Shown: positions 7,668 to 17,666 of the stretch, piece by piece
How the letters are laid out: every line of letters begins with the position of its first letter
Position numbering within the stretch: the stretch's first letter is position 1
Assembly (NCBI GenBank): GCA_964450715.1
Contig: CAYVFC010000004.1
Coordinates: forward strand, 46,255-110,254
From: CAYVFC01 sp964450715
GTDB lineage: Bacteria; Myxococcota_A; Polyangia; Polyangiales; JAFGIB01
Length of the DNA: 64,000 nucleotides
Direction of reading: 5' to 3'
The notes under the pieces: model-generated
Told to the model about the DNA's origin: nothing
Seen by the model: only the letters and a program-made list of their open reading frames with translations
The model's database searches: none
Made by a program: the position numbers and the translations under genes

Positions 7668-8777
7668 GTGAACCGCCCTTTCGTTACCCTCAGACCCGAC
7701 AACTTCACACCGCCCTCTCGTACCCCTTGGGGGGGGGGGCGGCTTTTGGCCAAATATAAGGCGGATTTGCCGCTATCGGAGGAAAAATCCAGCTATGGCG
7801 TGGTGGGGGAGAGCTGGGAGCTCTCCGTGGAACCGGACTTCCCGAGCGTCACCTGTGAGGGAAGGCCGCTGGCCGATCTGCTGGCTTTGGATCCGATCTT
7901 CATGCTGGGACGAGAGGCGTCATTGGGGCGGAGCGCCACGGCTCTGCTCGTGAAGCTCCTGGACGCCGGCGACGACCTGTCGATCCAGATCCATCCGGCC
8001 GACGACTACGCCGGCCTGAAACCGGGCGAGAGCGGAAAGGCCGAGGCCTGGTACATCGTCGATAGGGATCCGGGGGCGGGGATCTACCTGGGAATCGCCC
8101 GGGGCGTGACCGAGCCCGTGATCCGCGAGGCGCTGCAGCGCGGGGCGGACCTGGCCCCGCTTCTCCACTTCGTGCCGGTCGAGCCCGGGGACTTCTACGT
8201 GATCGAGCCGGGTATCCCACACTCGCTCGGCAAGGGAGTCACCTTGGTCGAGCCCCAGTACGTGGCGCCCGGCTCGCGGGGCATCACCTATCGTTACTGG
8301 GACTGGAATCGACGCTATGACGGCGAAGGGCGACTGCAGCCCGAGGGCGGACGGCCGCGCACCCTGCACGTGGAAGACGCCCTGGCGGCGACGGATTGGG
8401 CCGGGGCCGTGGGAGAGCGCCTGCTCCGCCAGTGCCGGCTGGCCGTCGGGGTCGCACCCACGGATGACGAGGCGCGGCTCGAGCTGCTCTGCGACGCACT
8501 CGGTTCCGGTGGGGTGCGCTGCAGCCGGCTGCGGGCGGCCAGACTATCGGGCACGGGCAGCCAGAAGATACCGGACTGGAAAGCGCTAAGGGCGCTCACG
8601 GTCCTGCAGGGTCGCGCCGTCCTGCTCGACGCCGGGTCGGAGCTGGTGGTGTCGAGGGGGCAGACGGTCGCGCTGGCCGCGGGCGCGGGTTCGGTCGAGG
8701 TTCGCCTCGCAGAGGCCCACGCGCTGCTCTGTGCGGTCGACGAGCCGGCGAGCGCGTCGGGGGGAGGGGCACCATGA
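7668..8777 (+). CDS. manA: Mannose-6-phosphate isomerase, type I
   Basis: Zinc-dependent isomerase (369 aa) interconverting fructose-6-phosphate and mannose-6-phosphate, the entry to GDP-mannose. The cupin motifs are intact: LSIQIHPADDYA supplies the Gln and His ligands, GKAEAWYIV the Glu, and IPHSLGKGVTLVEPQ the last His and substrate Arg region. GTG start. Codons 21-24 (TPWGGG) include an uninterrupted run of 11 G at 7729-7739, which could slip and shift the frame. The stop overlaps the next start (ATGA), so it is translationally coupled to a glycan gene cluster. Phosphomannomutase and manC genes lie about 20 kb away in the same window. Confidence 0.92.
   Translation: MNRPFVTLRPDNFTPPSRTPWGGGRLLAKYKADLPLSEEKSSYGVVGESWELSVEPDFPSVTCEGRPLADLLALDPIFMLGREASLGRSATALLVKLLDAGDDLSIQIHPADDYAGLKPGESGKAEAWYIVDRDPGAGIYLGIARGVTEPVIREALQRGADLAPLLHFVPVEPGDFYVIEPGIPHSLGKGVTLVEPQYVAPGSRGITYRYWDWNRRYDGEGRLQPEGGRPRTLHVEDALAATDWAGAVGERLLRQCRLAVGVAPTDDEARLELLCDALGSGGVRCSRLRAARLSGTGSQKIPDWKALRALTVLQGRAVLLDAGSELVVSRGQTVALAAGAGSVEVRLAEAHALLCAVDEPASASGGGAP
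7729..7739 (+). repeat. 11-base poly-G tract inside the manA coding region
   Basis: An unbroken run of 11 G lies within codons 21-24 of manA. It is the longest homopolymer I noticed in the window. Gain or loss of one base would truncate ManA and, by translational coupling, could reduce expression of the following genes. Confidence 0.9.
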
Positions 8778-10062
8778 GCGCCGCACCCGTGCAGATCCTG
8801 GGTGCGGGGCTCGCCGGCATGTCGGCCGGCCACCATCTCGGTCAGCGGTGCGAGATACACGAGAAGGCGGAGAAGCCGGGCGGCCTCTGCGTTACCCTGC
8901 AGGAAGATGGTTACCGTTTCGACCGTACCGGGCACCTGCTGCACCTGCGCAGTGCCGAGATGCGGAAATGGGTCGAGCAGCTGCTGGGCGACCGGACGAT
9001 CGAGATACAGCGCAAGAGCCGCATCTTCAGCCACGGTATTTATACCCGCTATCCTTACCAGGCCAACACCTACGGGCTTCCGCCGCAGGTGGCCTTCGAG
9101 TGCCTGTACGGATTCCTGCAGGCGCTGGAAGCACAGCCGCGAGTACCGGAGCCGGAGAACTTCGAGCAGTTCTGCCTCAAGTACTTCGGCGAGGGGTTCA
9201 GCCGGCATTTCATGATCCCCTACAACAGCAAGCTCTGGGGCGTGCACCCGCGCGAGATCACCTCCGAGTGGTGCTCGCGTTTCGTTCCCCGTCCCAACCT
9301 CGAGGACGTGATCGCGGGCGCGGTGGGGCTGCACGATCGGGAGCTGGGCTACAATACGGAGTTCCTCTACCCACGACTGGGCATCGGGGAGCTTACCGGC
9401 GCGCTCGCCGCCGAGCTTGCGTCGAGGATACGCCTGAGCAGCGCTCCGGACGCGGTGGACTACCGGTCGCGGCAGCTGCTGTTCGCGGGGCAGCGCGTCC
9501 CCTACCAGGTGTTGATCTCGACGGTGCCGCTGGACGTGCTGGCGCGCTTGTTGGTAGACCCGCCGCCGGAGGTGGCCGAGGCGGCCTCCCGCTTGCGGTG
9601 CAGCCGCCTCTACTACCTGGACGTGGCTCTGGATACGCCTTGCGGTACGGACTTTCACTGGACCTACGTACCGGAGGAGAGATATCCCTTCTACCGGGTC
9701 GGATGCTACTCCAACTTTTCCGAGAAGATGGCGCCTCCCGGTAAGGCGGGGCTGTACGTGGAGCTCTCCTCGCGGGAGCCGCCGCGGCTGGACCGCTTGC
9801 TGCCGCTGGTGGCGCGGGGATTGACTGACATGAAGATCATCCGTCGAGGCGGCGACATCCGGTTCGCGCGCGCCCGCTCGATCGAGCACGCCTACGTGGT
9901 GTTCGACAGGCACTACTACGCTTCGCTGGAAAAAGTGCGAGATTTTCTGCAGGAGCAAAATATAATCTCCTGCGGTCGCTACGGAGGCTGGGACTACTCC
10001 AGCATGGAGGACGCCCTGCTGGCGGGCCGCCAGGCGGCGCATCGAGCCAGAGGATTGCTCAA

Positions 10063-10066
<4 letters not shown>
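8774..10066 (+). CDS. FAD-dependent oxidoreductase, UDP-galactopyranose-mutase/protoporphyrinogen-oxidase-like
   Basis: Flavoprotein of 430 aa. It begins with an FAD-binding Rossmann motif, ILGAGLAGMSAGHHL (about residues 7-21), followed by EKAEKPGGLC and GYRFDRTGHLLH. The block YPYQANTYGLP and the segment PYNSKLWGVHPREITSEW match the amine-oxidase/UGM-like flavoproteins of polysaccharide gene clusters, and the C-terminal FAD contact reads CGRYGGWDYSSMEDALLAG. UGM proper contracts UDP-galactopyranose to the furanose and needs reduced FAD; the true substrate here is unknown. The gene overlaps manA by four bases and the next gene by four bases (GTGA). I infer a role in nucleotide-sugar or glycolipid modification. 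Confidence 0.85.
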
Positions 10067-10775
<709 letters not shown>

Positions 10776-10779
<4 letters not shown>

Positions 10780-11750
10780 GAGGGGAGGGGGGAGCGGTGG
10801 GCGGTAGCTTGCGGCTGGCGGCCCTGTCGGTAGACCTGGACGAGGTCGATTGTTACACCGCGATACACGGCCTGCCGGCGCCCGGGCTCGAGGCCGCGCA
10901 CGCCGTCTACCGCAAAGCCTTGCCCCGTTTCGAGCGGCTGTTCGAGCAGATGGGCGTCGCGGCCACCTTTTTCGCGGTGGGCCGCCATCTGCGCGACACC
11001 GCCAGCGCCGAGATCCTCTCGCGCCTGCACGGCGCGCGGCACGAGATCGGGAACCATACCGCGAACCACTTCTACGATTTCACGCGGCGCGGTGCCCAGA
11101 CCGCGCGCAGCGAGATCGCGCAAGGGGGGGCGGCCATCGCCGAGCTGACCGGCGTCTCGCCGGTGGGCTTCCGGGCGCCCGGGTACACCATCACCGACGC
11201 GGTCCTGGACCTGCTGACCGAGCAAGGGTACCTCTACGATTCCAGCGTCTTCCCCTGCCCGGCTTATTACTCGGCCAAGACCCTGGCCATCGCCGCCCTG
11301 CGCATCAGGGGTCGGCATAGCGCGAGTATACTCGACACTCCGCTCGTGCTCACCGCACCCGGCGATCCCTACCGCACCGGCCGACCCTACTGGCGCCGCG
11401 GCCAGGGGATTCTGGAGCTGCCCATCGGCGTCACCCGCTGGCCCGCGCCGGGGCTTCCCTATCTGGGTACGACGGTGGTGCTGTACGGAAGGCGAATGAG
11501 CGAGACGCTCACGCGCCTGATGCTGGGCCGCCCCCTGGTCAACCTCGAGCTTCACGGTATCGAGCTCGCCGACGCCGAGCAGGACGGCCTGGATTTCTTG
11601 CTGCCGCACCGGCCCGACCTGCGGCGCCCGCTGGCCGCGCGAAGGCAAGCCCTGTCGGCCGCTATCGATATCTTGCGGCAAGCCGGGTATACCTTCGTGA
11701 CCCTGCAACAGGCGGCGCGGGCGCTGTCCGGTACAGGCGCGGAGAGGTGA
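10776..11750 (+). CDS. Polysaccharide deacetylase (NodB/CE4 family)
   Basis: CE4-family deacetylase of 324 aa, expected to remove acetyl groups from N-acetylhexosamine units. The first motif SVDLDEVD supplies the Asp pair, and EIGNHTANH is the HxxxH metal-binding motif. GFRAPGYT is the third motif, and LELHGIELAD near the end is the fifth. No signal peptide is evident, so it may act in the cytoplasm on a lipid-linked intermediate. The GTG start overlaps the glycosyltransferase stop by four bases, and the next gene starts eight bases after its stop. Confidence 0.9.
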
Positions 11751-11758
11751 GGTGACGG

Positions 11759-12877
11759 ATGAAGAACACGGGATCCGAAGCGCTGGTCTCCCACGTGATC
11801 GAGGCCGGAATGTGTATCGGTTGCGGCGGGTGCGTCGATCTCTGCCCCTATTTCAAGAGCTTCCGAGGGATGACGCGACAGCTCTTCTCCTGTGACCTGG
11901 ATCCGGGTCGTTGCTTCTCCTTTTGCCCCAAGATCGAGGTCGACCTGGACGCCCTGAGCCGGTTCCTGCACGGAAGGGATTACGCGGGAGACGCTCTCGG
12001 TACACATCTCTCGCTGCACGTGAGCCGAGCGGGGTCGAGGGCGCCGAGCGGGAAGGTCCAGGCAGGGGGAACGGTGACGGCGCTGGTCGGCTTCGCGCTG
12101 GCGCGGGGGATGGTCGACTGCGCGGTGCTGACCGACCGCCGGGGGCTGGAACCGGTTCCGCGTATCGTGACCGACCCGGCAGAGGTAGCCGGCTGCGCCG
12201 GCTCCAAGTACACCGCCGCTCCCACCCTGGCAGGGGTCAACCAGGCGCTGCGCCAGGGGTGCGGCTCGGTCGCCGCGGTGGCCACGCCCTGCCAGGCGCT
12301 AGCTCTGGCGCAGATGCGCTCGAGCGAGGTGGAGGGCGGCGATCACGGGGATCGCATCCGGCTCGTCATCGGGCTGTTCTGCACCTGGGCGCTCGACTTC
12401 AGGCGGTTTCGCGACTTCCTCGCGGAGCGGATCGACCCGGGGGCGATCGAGAAGATAGACATACCGCCGCCGCCCGCCGAGCAGCTGCTGGTCCAGGTCG
12501 GGGGCGAGACACGCGTCTTCCCCTTGGACGAGGTCAGGGCGTGCATCCCGAACACCTGCGGCTACTGCCCGGACATGACGGCCGAGCTGGCGGACGTGTC
12601 CGTAGGCGTGCTGGAAGGCGATCCGGGCAAGAACACCCTGGTGGTCAGAACCGAGGCGGGCAGAAAGCTGGTACAGGAGGCCGAGGCGGCCGGTTTCCTC
12701 GTGCTGGAGAGCTACCCGGAAGGGGCTCGGGAGCACCTGAGCTGGGCGGCAAGCAATAAGAAGAAAAGGGCGCTGCTGCAGCTCCGGGAAAAGGGATTGC
12801 TCAACGCCGAGGCGGATTCCGGCCCGTCTTGCCTCCGGATCGGGCCGGACGTCGTCGAAAAGGTCCTTTCACAGTAG
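11759..12877 (+). CDS. FrhB-family iron-sulfur flavoprotein (coenzyme F420 hydrogenase/dehydrogenase beta subunit-like)
   Basis: Protein of 372 aa in the FrhB/FdhB family, which carries Fe-S clusters and flavin and passes electrons between ferredoxin-like donors and F420, NAD(P) or other acceptors. The N-terminal cluster motif reads CIGCGGCVDLCP (about residues 20-31), with further cysteines in CFSFCPKI. The central FrhB signature VQAGGTVTALVGFAL is followed by CAGSKYT, ATPCQALAL, GLFCTW and NTCGYCPDM. Relatives also occur in polysaccharide clusters, with mostly unknown roles. It sits eight bases after the deacetylase and nine bases before iorA. I infer that it exchanges electrons with IorAB. 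Confidence 0.88.
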   Translation: MKNTGSEALVSHVIEAGMCIGCGGCVDLCPYFKSFRGMTRQLFSCDLDPGRCFSFCPKIEVDLDALSRFLHGRDYAGDALGTHLSLHVSRAGSRAPSGKVQAGGTVTALVGFALARGMVDCAVLTDRRGLEPVPRIVTDPAEVAGCAGSKYTAAPTLAGVNQALRQGCGSVAAVATPCQALALAQMRSSEVEGGDHGDRIRLVIGLFCTWALDFRRFRDFLAERIDPGAIEKIDIPPPPAEQLLVQVGGETRVFPLDEVRACIPNTCGYCPDMTAELADVSVGVLEGDPGKNTLVVRTEAGRKLVQEAEAAGFLVLESYPEGAREHLSWAASNKKKRALLQLREKGLLNAEADSGPSCLRIGPDVVEKVLSQ

Positions 12878-12886
12878 GTGCCACCC

Positions 12887-14833
12887 ATGTCCAATCTCAT
12901 CGATCCACAGACCGGCAACCACTACCTTTTCATGGGCAACGAGGCCATCGCGCGCGGCGCGCTGGAGGCAGGGGTGGGGGTGGTCTCCGGTTACCCGGGA
13001 ACGCCTTCGTCCGAGATCATCGAGAACCTCGCCCGGGTCGCCTCGCAGCGGAACCTCTACGTGGAGTGGTCGGTCAACGAGAAGGTGGCCATGGAGGTCG
13101 CCGCGGCCGCCTCGTTTGCCGGGCTGCGGACGCTCTGCACCATGAAACAGAACGGGTTGAACGTGGCCTCGGATTTCCTGCTGCACCTGGTGGGCTCCGG
13201 GATCAGGGGCGGCATGCTGATCGTGGCCTGCGAGGACCCGGGGGCGCTTTCCAGCCAGAACGAGGGGGACTCGCGCTTCTTCGCCCCCATGCTCGAGGTG
13301 CCCCTGGTCGAGCCCGCCACCTTCCAGCAGGCCAAGGACCTGACCGTCTGGGCGCTGGAGCTCTCCGAACAGCTGAAGACGCCGGTGTTGCTCAGGAGCG
13401 TGACCCGGCTCTCGCACGCCAGCGGCAACGTGAAGCTGGGGCCGCTTCCGCCACCGCCCGCGCGGGCCCGGTTCGAGCACCGGGGACCGCTGCTCGACTA
13501 CCTGACGGGGCCCATGATCACGGGCCCGGTGACCTACGCGCACGGGCTGCAGCAGGGCAAGGTGGCGCAGGCGCGCGAGCGGTTCGAGGATAGCCCATTC
13601 AACACCTACCAGGGGCCGGAGAAACCGGAGCTGCTCGCCATCACCTCCAGCAGCTGCAGCCTCTATACCCGGGAAGCGGTACGGGTGCTCGGCCTGGGGG
13701 AGCGGGTCGGCGTTCTGGAGCTCGGGACCACTTGGCCGTTGCCCCCGCGGCTGCTTACCGAACGGCTCGGGAGCACCGACCAGGTCCTGTTCGTGGAGGA
13801 GGTACTGCCGTTTCTCGAGGACCAGGTCAAGGTGCTGGCCGCGGAGGCGGCCGGCGAGATCGGCGTCAAGCAGTTCTTCGGCAAGAAGTCGGGAACCATT
13901 CCCGCCAGCGGGGAGCTCAGCCCGGACATCGTCATCGAGGCCCTGAAGTCATTACTGGGCCTTACCTATGAGCCGCGTCCGGCCGAGTACGCCATGGCCG
14001 CGCTCGGCCACGCCCAGCAGAGCTCGCCGCACCGGGAGCTGACCTTTTGCGCGGGCTGCCCGCACCGCGCCTCCTTCTGGTCGATCCATAACGCGCTGGA
14101 GATGGACGGGCGGGACGGGTTCGTCTGCGGGGACGTGGGCTGCTACACGCTGGCCATGCTGCCCTGCGGGTTCAGTACGCTGAAGACGGCGCACTCGATG
14201 GGGTCGGGCACCGGGCTGGCCAGCGGCTTCGCGCAGCTCGGGCGGTTCGGTATGGAGCAGAAGGCCATCTCGGTTTGCGGCGACTCCACCTTTTTCCACG
14301 CGGTCATGCCGGCGCTGGTCAACGCCGTACACCACCGCGCCGACATCATCCTGGTGGTGCTCGACAACGGGGGTACGGCCATGACGGGCTTTCAGCCCCA
14401 CCCCGGGTTGGAGACCGCGGCCGCGGGCGACGGGGCGCAGCGCATCGACATCGCCTCCATCTGCCGCGCCATCGGCGCCGAGGTCGAGAACGGCGATCCC
14501 TTTGATCTGGAGGGCACGCGACAGACACTTCTGGACATGATGCAACGCGGCGGGGGCGCCAAGGTGCTTATCCTGCAGCAGATGTGCGCGCTCAGCCCGG
14601 AGAAACGCCACCACAAGCGCTTTGAAATGTCGGTGGATGCCGAGAGATGCCTGGGGGAAAAGTGCGGATGCAATCGCCTCTGCACCCGGATTTTTCGCTG
14701 CCCCGGACTCATCTGGGATACTGGGAGCGGGGCTGCCAGGATAGACGAGGTCATCTGCGCCGGATGCGGCGTTTGCAGCCAGATCTGCCCGGCCGGGGCC
14801 ATCACCGCCGCCGAGACAAGGGCGCGGGTGTGA
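12887..14833 (+). CDS. iorA: Indolepyruvate ferredoxin oxidoreductase, alpha subunit
   Basis: Large subunit (about 648 aa) of the thiamine-pyrophosphate enzyme that oxidatively decarboxylates aryl-pyruvates to aryl-acetyl-CoA while reducing ferredoxin, or runs in reverse for aromatic amino acid synthesis. It shows FMGNEAIARGALEAG and GYPGTPSSEI at the N-terminus, the TPP-binding region CGDSTFFH and LDNGGTAMTGFQPHPG, and C-terminal cluster cysteines ending in CAGCGVCSQICPAGAI. I chose the ATG at 12887 because AGGTG precedes it; a GTG at 12878 would add three residues. iorB follows after two bases. Confidence 0.95.
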   Translation: MSNLIDPQTGNHYLFMGNEAIARGALEAGVGVVSGYPGTPSSEIIENLARVASQRNLYVEWSVNEKVAMEVAAAASFAGLRTLCTMKQNGLNVASDFLLHLVGSGIRGGMLIVACEDPGALSSQNEGDSRFFAPMLEVPLVEPATFQQAKDLTVWALELSEQLKTPVLLRSVTRLSHASGNVKLGPLPPPPARARFEHRGPLLDYLTGPMITGPVTYAHGLQQGKVAQARERFEDSPFNTYQGPEKPELLAITSSSCSLYTREAVRVLGLGERVGVLELGTTWPLPPRLLTERLGSTDQVLFVEEVLPFLEDQVKVLAAEAAGEIGVKQFFGKKSGTIPASGELSPDIVIEALKSLLGLTYEPRPAEYAMAALGHAQQSSPHRELTFCAGCPHRASFWSIHNALEMDGRDGFVCGDVGCYTLAMLPCGFSTLKTAHSMGSGTGLASGFAQLGRFGMEQKAISVCGDSTFFHAVMPALVNAVHHRADIILVVLDNGGTAMTGFQPHPGLETAAAGDGAQRIDIASICRAIGAEVENGDPFDLEGTRQTLLDMMQRGGGAKVLILQQMCALSPEKRHHKRFEMSVDAERCLGEKCGCNRLCTRIFRCPGLIWDTGSGAARIDEVICAGCGVCSQICPAGAITAAETRARV

Positions 14834-14835
14834 GC

Positions 14836-15456
14836 ATGGATAAGCTGAAGAAAGATCCCTTCAACATCGTCATCACCGGCGTGGGCGGGCAGGGGAACGT
14901 GACCGCCTCGCGCACGCTGGGCAATCTCTTGGTCGACAAGGGCTTTCAGATCACCATCGGCGAGACCTTCGGAGCTTCGCAGCGCGGCGGTTCGGTGACC
15001 AGCAGCATGCGGGTTTCTTCCGATTCGGTCTACAGCCCGCAGATCCCGGCGGGCAGTGCCGACCTGATCGTCGCCCTGGAGCCCACCGAGGCCATCAAGG
15101 TCCTCTCCAAGCTCGGGAACCAGGGCGTGACCGTGATCTGCAACATGCGTCCGGTCTACTCCGTGCGGGTCATCGCCGGTGAAGCCCGCTATCCTAGTGT
15201 CGACGAGATCAAGGGGGCCGTGCGTGAGCTTTCGGCCCAGAGCTTCTTCCTGGAGGCAACGGCCAAGGCCCTGGAGCTCGGCAATCCCATCCTGGCCAAC
15301 GTGATCATGCTGGGAGCGGTGGGCGCCGTCGGCGTGCTGCCCCTCTCCCGCGACGATTTCGAGAAGGCCGCTTCTCGTACGCTCTCCGGCGAGAAGCTGC
15401 GAGCCAATCTGCAGGCCTTCGAGACCGGCGAACGGCTGGTACGCGAGCAGAAGTAG
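14836..15456 (+). CDS. iorB: Indolepyruvate ferredoxin oxidoreductase, beta subunit
   Basis: Small subunit (206 aa) of IorAB, equivalent to the gamma domain of pyruvate:ferredoxin oxidoreductases. The signature FNIVITGVGGQGNVTASRTL and GETFGASQRGGSV near the N-terminus are diagnostic. The ATG at 14836 lies two bases after the iorA stop, so the two are co-translated. In archaea and anaerobic bacteria this pair links aromatic amino acid breakdown to reduced ferredoxin. Its position at the end of a glycan-type operon is unusual. Confidence 0.95.
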   Translation: MDKLKKDPFNIVITGVGGQGNVTASRTLGNLLVDKGFQITIGETFGASQRGGSVTSSMRVSSDSVYSPQIPAGSADLIVALEPTEAIKVLSKLGNQGVTVICNMRPVYSVRVIAGEARYPSVDEIKGAVRELSAQSFFLEATAKALELGNPILANVIMLGAVGAVGVLPLSRDDFEKAASRTLSGEKLRANLQAFETGERLVREQK

Positions 15457-15513
15457 TCGCTCCCCAGGGGAGGGCGATTCGCCGTCTCGACCGGACTGCA
15501 CGGAGCCACTCGC

Positions 15514-17631
15514 ATGTTTTCCGACAGCTCGAACCGCCCAGCATCGCACCTGGTTCCGTTGTTACTTCTCGCCTGGTTGCTCTTTTCCGCGCTCGAAGCG
15601 GTTCTGGCGTTGACCATCGACCGTTCGACGCTCAATCGAACGGTCCTGATCCTGCCGGTCCGCATCACCTTGATGTGCGACGAGCTGGTGGCCCTGGCCG
15701 GTCTGCTGGTGCTGATCGCTTTCGCCATCGCGCTGGTCGAAGGGTCACTGCGACCCGTCCTGTCCAGGTGGCGCCGCGGTGCCTCGACGCGGTTGTGGCT
15801 GCGGGGGGTGCTGATCTGGCTGGTACTGTTGCTCTACGGGGCGAGCTGGGCAGGTTTTCGCAGCACGGGCGCGTTTCTGGATTCGGCGGGGCTGCTGTTC
15901 AGCGCGGGGAACTTCGTCCAGATGTTGCAGCACGCCGCACACATGGAACCCTATGCTCTGCTGGGGTTCCCGCTGGCGGCGTTGTTGGCGGCACTGGCGC
16001 TGGTGCGCTGGGCGCCGCGGGCGCTGGCCGCTCTTCCCGTGCGGGCGCTCCGCATCTGCGGAGCTCTGGTTCTGCTGCTGGTAGTCGCCTGCTCGCTGGT
16101 TTCGCTGTTCGGCAAGCGGCTGCGGGCGGACAATGCCGGCGGAGTGGTCGACCCCAGGGTCGGCGCCGTCTACACGGCCGGCGAGCTCTACACGGAGTGT
16201 CGGGATACGCGTACGGGACCCGTGTTGACCCTGCTGGCCGACCTCCGGGATCGGCTCGGCAAGGAAAGGAGGATCCGTTTCGCCAGCCAAGAGCTGCCCG
16301 TCACCAGGCGCCCCATCACTTCCCTGGAGCGATATCTCCGTGCGGTGGACGGCGCGAAGATCCAGAAGCTGAACGTGATCCTCGTGCTGGTGGAATCGCT
16401 ACGCGCCGATCAGCTCACGCTCTACGGCGGCGCGCGCCGGGTCATGCCCGTCCTCGAAGCGTTGAGCCGGCAGAGCAGGGTGTTCCTGAATCACTACACC
16501 CAGTCGAGTCACTCGAACTACGCGGACCTCTGCCCGATTTCCTCCCGCTATCCGTTGCGGAGCGAACGAGCGTACGTGCCTGCAAAGCGCTCCCCCTATT
16601 CCCGCGTGCTCGTCTACGACGTCTTGAAAGCGCTGGGGTACCGCACCGCCATCATCTCCTCGCAGAACGAGAACTGGGGCGGGATGCTCAACTATCTGGA
16701 AACGGAGGGGCTCGACCACCTGTTTCATTCGGAGACCTTCGACGGAGAGACCTTCGTGCCGCGTCACGACGTCGGATTCGAGGCCTTCGTCAAGGGAAGG
16801 AAACGGTCGGGAAAGATCGACGACCGCTTCACCGTCGCCCACGCTCGTGAATGGATCGCGGCGCGAAAGAGGCAGCCCTTCTACCTGTACCTGAACCTGC
16901 AGAACAGCCACATCCCCTACGAGGTCCCGGCCGATTTTCCCCGACCCTTCGGCGTGGACCGGCTTCCCTTCGCGCTGCGCTTCAACAACTTCCCCCGCGC
17001 CGGCGCCGAGATGGTCAAGGACCGCTATGCCGACAGCCTGGCATACGTCGATGCCCAGCTGGGCAAGCTGTTCGATTTCTTGAAAGGGGAGGGGCTCTGG
17101 GACCGCACGGTCATCGTCGTCAGCGGCGATACCGGGCAGGCCTTTTACGAGCACGGCTTTGCCGCGCACGCCAATATGCTCTTCAACGAGGTGATGCGGG
17201 TGCCGCTGCTCATCCGGGCTCCGGGGCTCGAGCCGTCGACGGACGACCGGCCCGCACAACACATCGACGTGCCGCCTGCCATCTTCCGCCTGCTGGGCCT
17301 TCCGCCCCATCCGAGCTTTCAGGGGATCGACCTGTTCGCCGAGACGCCCTCGCAGAACCGTTCGCTCTATCTTTTGGCCCAGTGCCCCCTGGCCCACCAG
17401 TACGCCGTGGTGCGGTCCGGGCTCAAGCTCATCTACGACTACCGCAGGGACCGTTACTGGCTCTTCGATCTGCGCGCGGATCCCGGGGAGACCCGCGAGG
17501 TCTCCTCGCAGTACCCGGATCGAGCTCGCGAGCTGGCGGTGCGGCTGGATACCTGGCGCAAGGCGCAGCTCGACTACTACCGCCTGCCTCGGCTCTACCG
17601 GCATTCGTATCCGCCCGTTCTGGGCGACTGA
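15514..17631 (+). CDS. Inner-membrane sulfatase/LTA-synthase-like enzyme
   Basis: Membrane protein of 705 aa in the alkaline-phosphatase superfamily. Five hydrophobic segments (about residues 10-30, 48-70, 88-108, 147-166, 172-192) precede an extracytoplasmic catalytic domain (about 285-670). The domain opens with VILVLVESLRADQLTLYGG, with Glu as the first metal ligand as in LtaS and YejM. A Ser in YTQSSHSNY is the likely nucleophile. The second metal motif reads SGDTGQAFYEHG, with Thr where SDHG enzymes have His. Likely roles are transfer or hydrolysis of a phospho- or sulfo-group on an envelope glycan. It follows iorB by 57 bases in the same direction; GGAG precedes the ATG. Confidence 0.85.
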   Translation: MFSDSSNRPASHLVPLLLLAWLLFSALEAVLALTIDRSTLNRTVLILPVRITLMCDELVALAGLLVLIAFAIALVEGSLRPVLSRWRRGASTRLWLRGVLIWLVLLLYGASWAGFRSTGAFLDSAGLLFSAGNFVQMLQHAAHMEPYALLGFPLAALLAALALVRWAPRALAALPVRALRICGALVLLLVVACSLVSLFGKRLRADNAGGVVDPRVGAVYTAGELYTECRDTRTGPVLTLLADLRDRLGKERRIRFASQELPVTRRPITSLERYLRAVDGAKIQKLNVILVLVESLRADQLTLYGGARRVMPVLEALSRQSRVFLNHYTQSSHSNYADLCPISSRYPLRSERAYVPAKRSPYSRVLVYDVLKALGYRTAIISSQNENWGGMLNYLETEGLDHLFHSETFDGETFVPRHDVGFEAFVKGRKRSGKIDDRFTVAHAREWIAARKRQPFYLYLNLQNSHIPYEVPADFPRPFGVDRLPFALRFNNFPRAGAEMVKDRYADSLAYVDAQLGKLFDFLKGEGLWDRTVIVVSGDTGQAFYEHGFAAHANMLFNEVMRVPLLIRAPGLEPSTDDRPAQHIDVPPAIFRLLGLPPHPSFQGIDLFAETPSQNRSLYLLAQCPLAHQYAVVRSGLKLIYDYRRDRYWLFDLRADPGETREVSSQYPDRARELAVRLDTWRKAQLDYYRLPRLYRHSYPPVLGD

Positions 17632-17666
17632 ACCGGATACGTACTCTGCTTCGAGGGTTTGCCGGG

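Noticed and set aside
8315..10042. Long minus-strand open frame of 575 codons opposite the flavoprotein gene
   Set aside because: It is fully antisense to a gene with clear motifs, has no family features, and long antisense frames are expected in GC-rich coding sequence.
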